Positions 32,049 through 34,118 of a stretch of DNA of 34,118 nucleotides are shown in pieces. The notes under the pieces were generated by a model, which was not told where the DNA came from, made no database searches, and worked only from the letters and a program-made list of their open reading frames with translations. The translations under genes and the position numbers were made by a program. Each line of letters opens with the position of its first letter. Positions within the stretch are counted from its first letter, which is position 1. Source of the stretch: CAZYMF01 sp964648215 (lineage in GTDB: Bacteria; Desulfobacterota; Binatia; HRBIN30; JACQVA1); the NCBI GenBank assembly GCA_964648215.1, contig CAZYMF010000033.1, positions 1 through 34,118 on the forward strand, written 5' to 3'.

Positions 32049-34118
32049 ATGAGGATATTGGGTCGGACCTCGTTCGTTGTCGTGACAGTCGGTGTCCTGG
32101 CTGTATGCGGCGAACTGCTCTTGCCGGCGGCGAGTTCCGGCCAAGCCGGCCATGTGTTGCCGGAGCAGGCCGACCACGTGTTCCCGGAGGTGGTTTACGA
32201 GGTCCGTCATGACACGTCCCCGCCGCTGAGAACCCTACCGCCACTGCCGGTGCAGGCGGCGGCAACGAGAGTAATTCCGCTCCTGCGGCCGCACGCGCCT
32301 CCGGTGGGCCCGGCGCAGCCGGATACGGCTCTGCAGACGGTCGCCGGACCATTGGTCGGCACCATCGCGGGTCTGGGCTTCGATGGAGTCGGCAAGGGCT
32401 TCGTCGGGCCTCAAGGAACCTTCTCGGTGAACTTCGCCCCGCCGGACACCAATCTGGCCGTCGGAGCAACGCAGGTCGTCGAGTGGGTGAACGCGTCCTT
32501 TGCGGTCTTCGACAAGAGCACGGGGGCGCCCGTGTACGGACCGGTTGCCGGGAAAACACTTTGGAGCGGGTTCGGCGGCGGTTGCCAGAACAACAACGAC
32601 GGCGACCCCATCGTGCAGTACGACAAGGCGGCCGGTCGCTGGGTGATGACGCAGTTCTCGGTGAGCACCACGCCCTATCTGCAGTGCATCGCCGTGTCGA
32701 CGACGTCGGACGCCACGGGTGCGTACAATCGCTACGCAATTCAGATGGCGAACTTTCCGGACTACCCCAAGCTGGGGGTGTGGCCGGACGCGTACTACAT
32801 GTCGTTCAACATGTTCCAGGGGAATTCCTTCGCCGGCGCCATGGCTTGCGCGTTGGACCGCAACGCGATGCTGAACGGCGCTGCGGCCACCGCCGTGTGT
32901 TTCCAGCTATCGGCAGCGTTCGACAGTCTCTTGCCCGCGGACCTCGACGGCTCCACGCCGCCGCCGACCGGGGCGCCGGACTACTTGCTGCGTATCGATA
33001 CCGACTCCCTCGATCTTTGGCGGTTCCACGTGGACTTCGACACGCCGGCCAACTCCACGCTGAGCGGACCCACGAACATACCGGTGGCGGCCTTCAGCCA
33101 GGCGTGTAACGGCGGCACGTGCGTTCCGCAGACAGGGACCACGCAGAAACTCGACTCGCTCGGTGATCGTCTCATGTATCGCCTGGCGTACCGCAACTTC
33201 GGCGATCATCAGTCGCTGGTGGCCACGCACTCCGTCGGCACGCCGTCGGGAATTCGATGGTACGAGCTGCGCGACCCCGGCGGCGCACCGTTCGTGTATC
33301 AGCAAGGCACGTTCGCGCCGGACGCTCGCTATCGCTGGATGGGCAGCATCGCCATGGACCGTGCCGGCGACATCGCCGTCGGCTACAGCGTGTCTGATAG
33401 CAGCATTCACCCTGCGATTCGCTACACCGGGCGCCTGCCCACGGATCCGCTGGGAATCCTGCAAGCGGAGACCAGCGTCATCGAAGGCACCGGCTCGCAG
33501 ACGCACAGGCTCAGTCGGTGGGGCGACTACACGGCGATGAGCGTCGATCCGGTCGACGATTGCACGTTCTGGTATGCGAACGAGTACCTAAAAGGCGATG
33601 GGACCTTCAACTGGAGCACGCGGATCGCTTCGTTCAAGTTCCCGTCATGCATGCCGCTGGCGACGCCCACGCCCAGCGCGACGCCGACACCGAGCGCCAC
33701 GCCCATGCCGTTCTCGCCGACGCCAACGCCGACGAGTACTCCGACAGACACGCCGACGGGCACCCCGACCCAGACGCTCACGCCGAGTAGCACGGGAACG
33801 ATGACGCCGACGGCGACGCCCAGTGAGACGTCGACACAGACCGCAACTCCGACTGTGACCGCCACGGCGACATCGACCGCAACCGCAACGCACACTCCGA
33901 CGCATACGCCGACGACGACGGCGACACCGACGAGCACGCCCACCGACACGCCGACAGTGACGCAGACGCCGACGAGCACGCCGACGGACACGGCCACAGT
34001 GACGGCAACCGTGACGCAGACGGCGACGCCCAGTGAGACGCCGACACGGACCGCAACTCCGAGCGTGACCGCCACGGCGACATCGACCGCAACCGCAACG
34101 CACACTCCGACGCATACG
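32049..34118 (+). CDS. Secreted cell-surface protein with C-terminal Thr/Pro-rich stalk (partial)
   Basis: The frame from ATG 32049 stays open to the window end (690 codons), so the C-terminus is missing. A signal-peptide-like N-terminus (RT followed by SFVVVTVGVLAV, cleavage perhaps near SSGQA) precedes a pro-like Pro/Val-rich region. A globular domain of about residues 100-530 follows. Its motifs (PPDTNLAVGATQVVEWVN, NNNDGDPIVQYDKAAGRWV, YPKLGVWPDAYYMSFNMF, YRWMGSIAMD, LSRWGDYTAMSVDP) resemble a widespread family of secreted proteins with a probable beta-propeller fold and no proven function. From about residue 537 the sequence is almost only Thr, Pro, Ala, Ser and Val (ATPTPSATPTPS), a stalk or cell-wall-spanning linker. 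The ATG has only a weak ribosome-binding sequence. Confidence 0.8.
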   Translation, partial: MRILGRTSFVVVTVGVLAVCGELLLPAASSGQAGHVLPEQADHVFPEVVYEVRHDTSPPLRTLPPLPVQAAATRVIPLLRPHAPPVGPAQPDTALQTVAGPLVGTIAGLGFDGVGKGFVGPQGTFSVNFAPPDTNLAVGATQVVEWVNASFAVFDKSTGAPVYGPVAGKTLWSGFGGGCQNNNDGDPIVQYDKAAGRWVMTQFSVSTTPYLQCIAVSTTSDATGAYNRYAIQMANFPDYPKLGVWPDAYYMSFNMFQGNSFAGAMACALDRNAMLNGAAATAVCFQLSAAFDSLLPADLDGSTPPPTGAPDYLLRIDTDSLDLWRFHVDFDTPANSTLSGPTNIPVAAFSQACNGGTCVPQTGTTQKLDSLGDRLMYRLAYRNFGDHQSLVATHSVGTPSGIRWYELRDPGGAPFVYQQGTFAPDARYRWMGSIAMDRAGDIAVGYSVSDSSIHPAIRYTGRLPTDPLGILQAETSVIEGTGSQTHRLSRWGDYTAMSVDPVDDCTFWYANEYLKGDGTFNWSTRIASFKFPSCMPLATPTPSATPTPSATPMPFSPTPTPTSTPTDTPTGTPTQTLTPSSTGTMTPTATPSETSTQTATPTVTATATSTATATHTPTHTPTTTATPTSTPTDTPTVTQTPTSTPTDTATVTATVTQTATPSETPTRTATPSVTATATSTATATHTPTHT
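33811..34118 (+). repeat. Tandem duplication of 210-nt period inside the Thr/Pro stalk
   Basis: The 98 nt at 33811-33908 recur at 34021-34118 with four mismatches, an offset of exactly 210 nt (70 codons), so the reading frame is kept. The second copy is cut by the window end, so the number of units is unknown. The intervening 33909-34020 is also Thr/Pro-coding but diverges from this segment. Internal repeats like this suggest length variation of the stalk by recombination or slippage. Confidence 0.85.

Noticed and set aside
33527..34105. Val/Ala-rich minus-strand frame (about 190 residues) resembling a hydrophobic repeat protein
   Set aside because: It is the mirror of the Thr/Pro codon repeats on the plus strand; its hydrophobic look comes from the complement of ACG/CCG codons.
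33655..34118. Short repeats that might suggest a CRISPR array
   Set aside because: The repeats are in-frame Thr/Pro codons without constant repeat length or unique spacers.

Overview
The window is a GC-rich bacterial chromosome segment with dense coding. The organism looks diderm (Gram-negative type). The evidence is a PqiA/PqiB/PqiC lipid-transport operon, two lipobox proteins, a predicted outer-membrane barrel ending in Phe, and secreted proteins with Thr/Pro-rich stalks. Together with a MaoC hydratase, a D-aminoacylase-like amidohydrolase and a GltA-type citrate synthase, this suggests an environmental lineage of the Desulfobacterota/Myxococcota/Binatota kind. That placement is inference; there is no rRNA or other phylogenetic marker here.

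Layout. 57-2198 (-): FAD oxidoreductase fused to two cyclic-nucleotide-binding domains. 2560-3960 (+): MATE exporter. 4039-5052 (-): short-chain dehydrogenase. 5195-10127 (+): a four-gene run of class III aminotransferase, an unrecognised protein with kinase-like motifs, amidohydrolase and hot-dog thioesterase. 10151-14456 (-): five overlapping genes, pqiA1-pqiA2-pqiB-pqiC-pgl. 14917-16332 (+): large conserved protein of unknown function. 16413-16595 (+): remnant of an SDR gene. 16658-17044 (+): YgbA-like Cys-rich protein. 17054-18382 (-): citrate synthase, divergent from an MFS transporter (18501-19811) and glycogen phosphorylase (19884-22040). 22284-23749 (-): two HAD hydrolases. 23833-24633 (+): exported DUF4412-like protein, then the stump of a SnoaL-like gene (-). 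24892-25737 (+): MaoC hydratase. 25958-28423 (+): alpha/beta-hydrolase-like lipoprotein. 28451-30007 (-): outer-membrane protein. 30191-31632 (+): an 80-aa protein and a DGQHR-domain protein. 32049 to the end (+): a secreted protein with a long Thr/Pro stalk, cut by the window edge.

How the genes fit together. Two blocks look like real transcription units. In the Pqi block every junction overlaps by 1-8 nt, so translation is probably coupled, and 6-phosphogluconolactonase rides at its end. In the aminotransferase-kinase-like-amidohydrolase-thioesterase block the parts suggest turnover of an amine or acyl-amino compound, but no substrate can be named. The rest are mostly single genes in divergent or convergent pairs.

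Non-coding structure. A 41-nt element occurs three times (once at 3981-4021, twice inverted at 25773-25876). A separate long imperfect inverted repeat follows the phosphorylase gene (22122-22259). The stalk gene carries a 210-nt-period internal duplication. I saw no tRNA, rRNA, CRISPR array, insertion sequence or phage genes. The best candidates for something undescribed are the kinase-like protein in its metabolic cassette, the cNMP-binding FAD oxidoreductase, and the DGQHR protein with its small neighbour.
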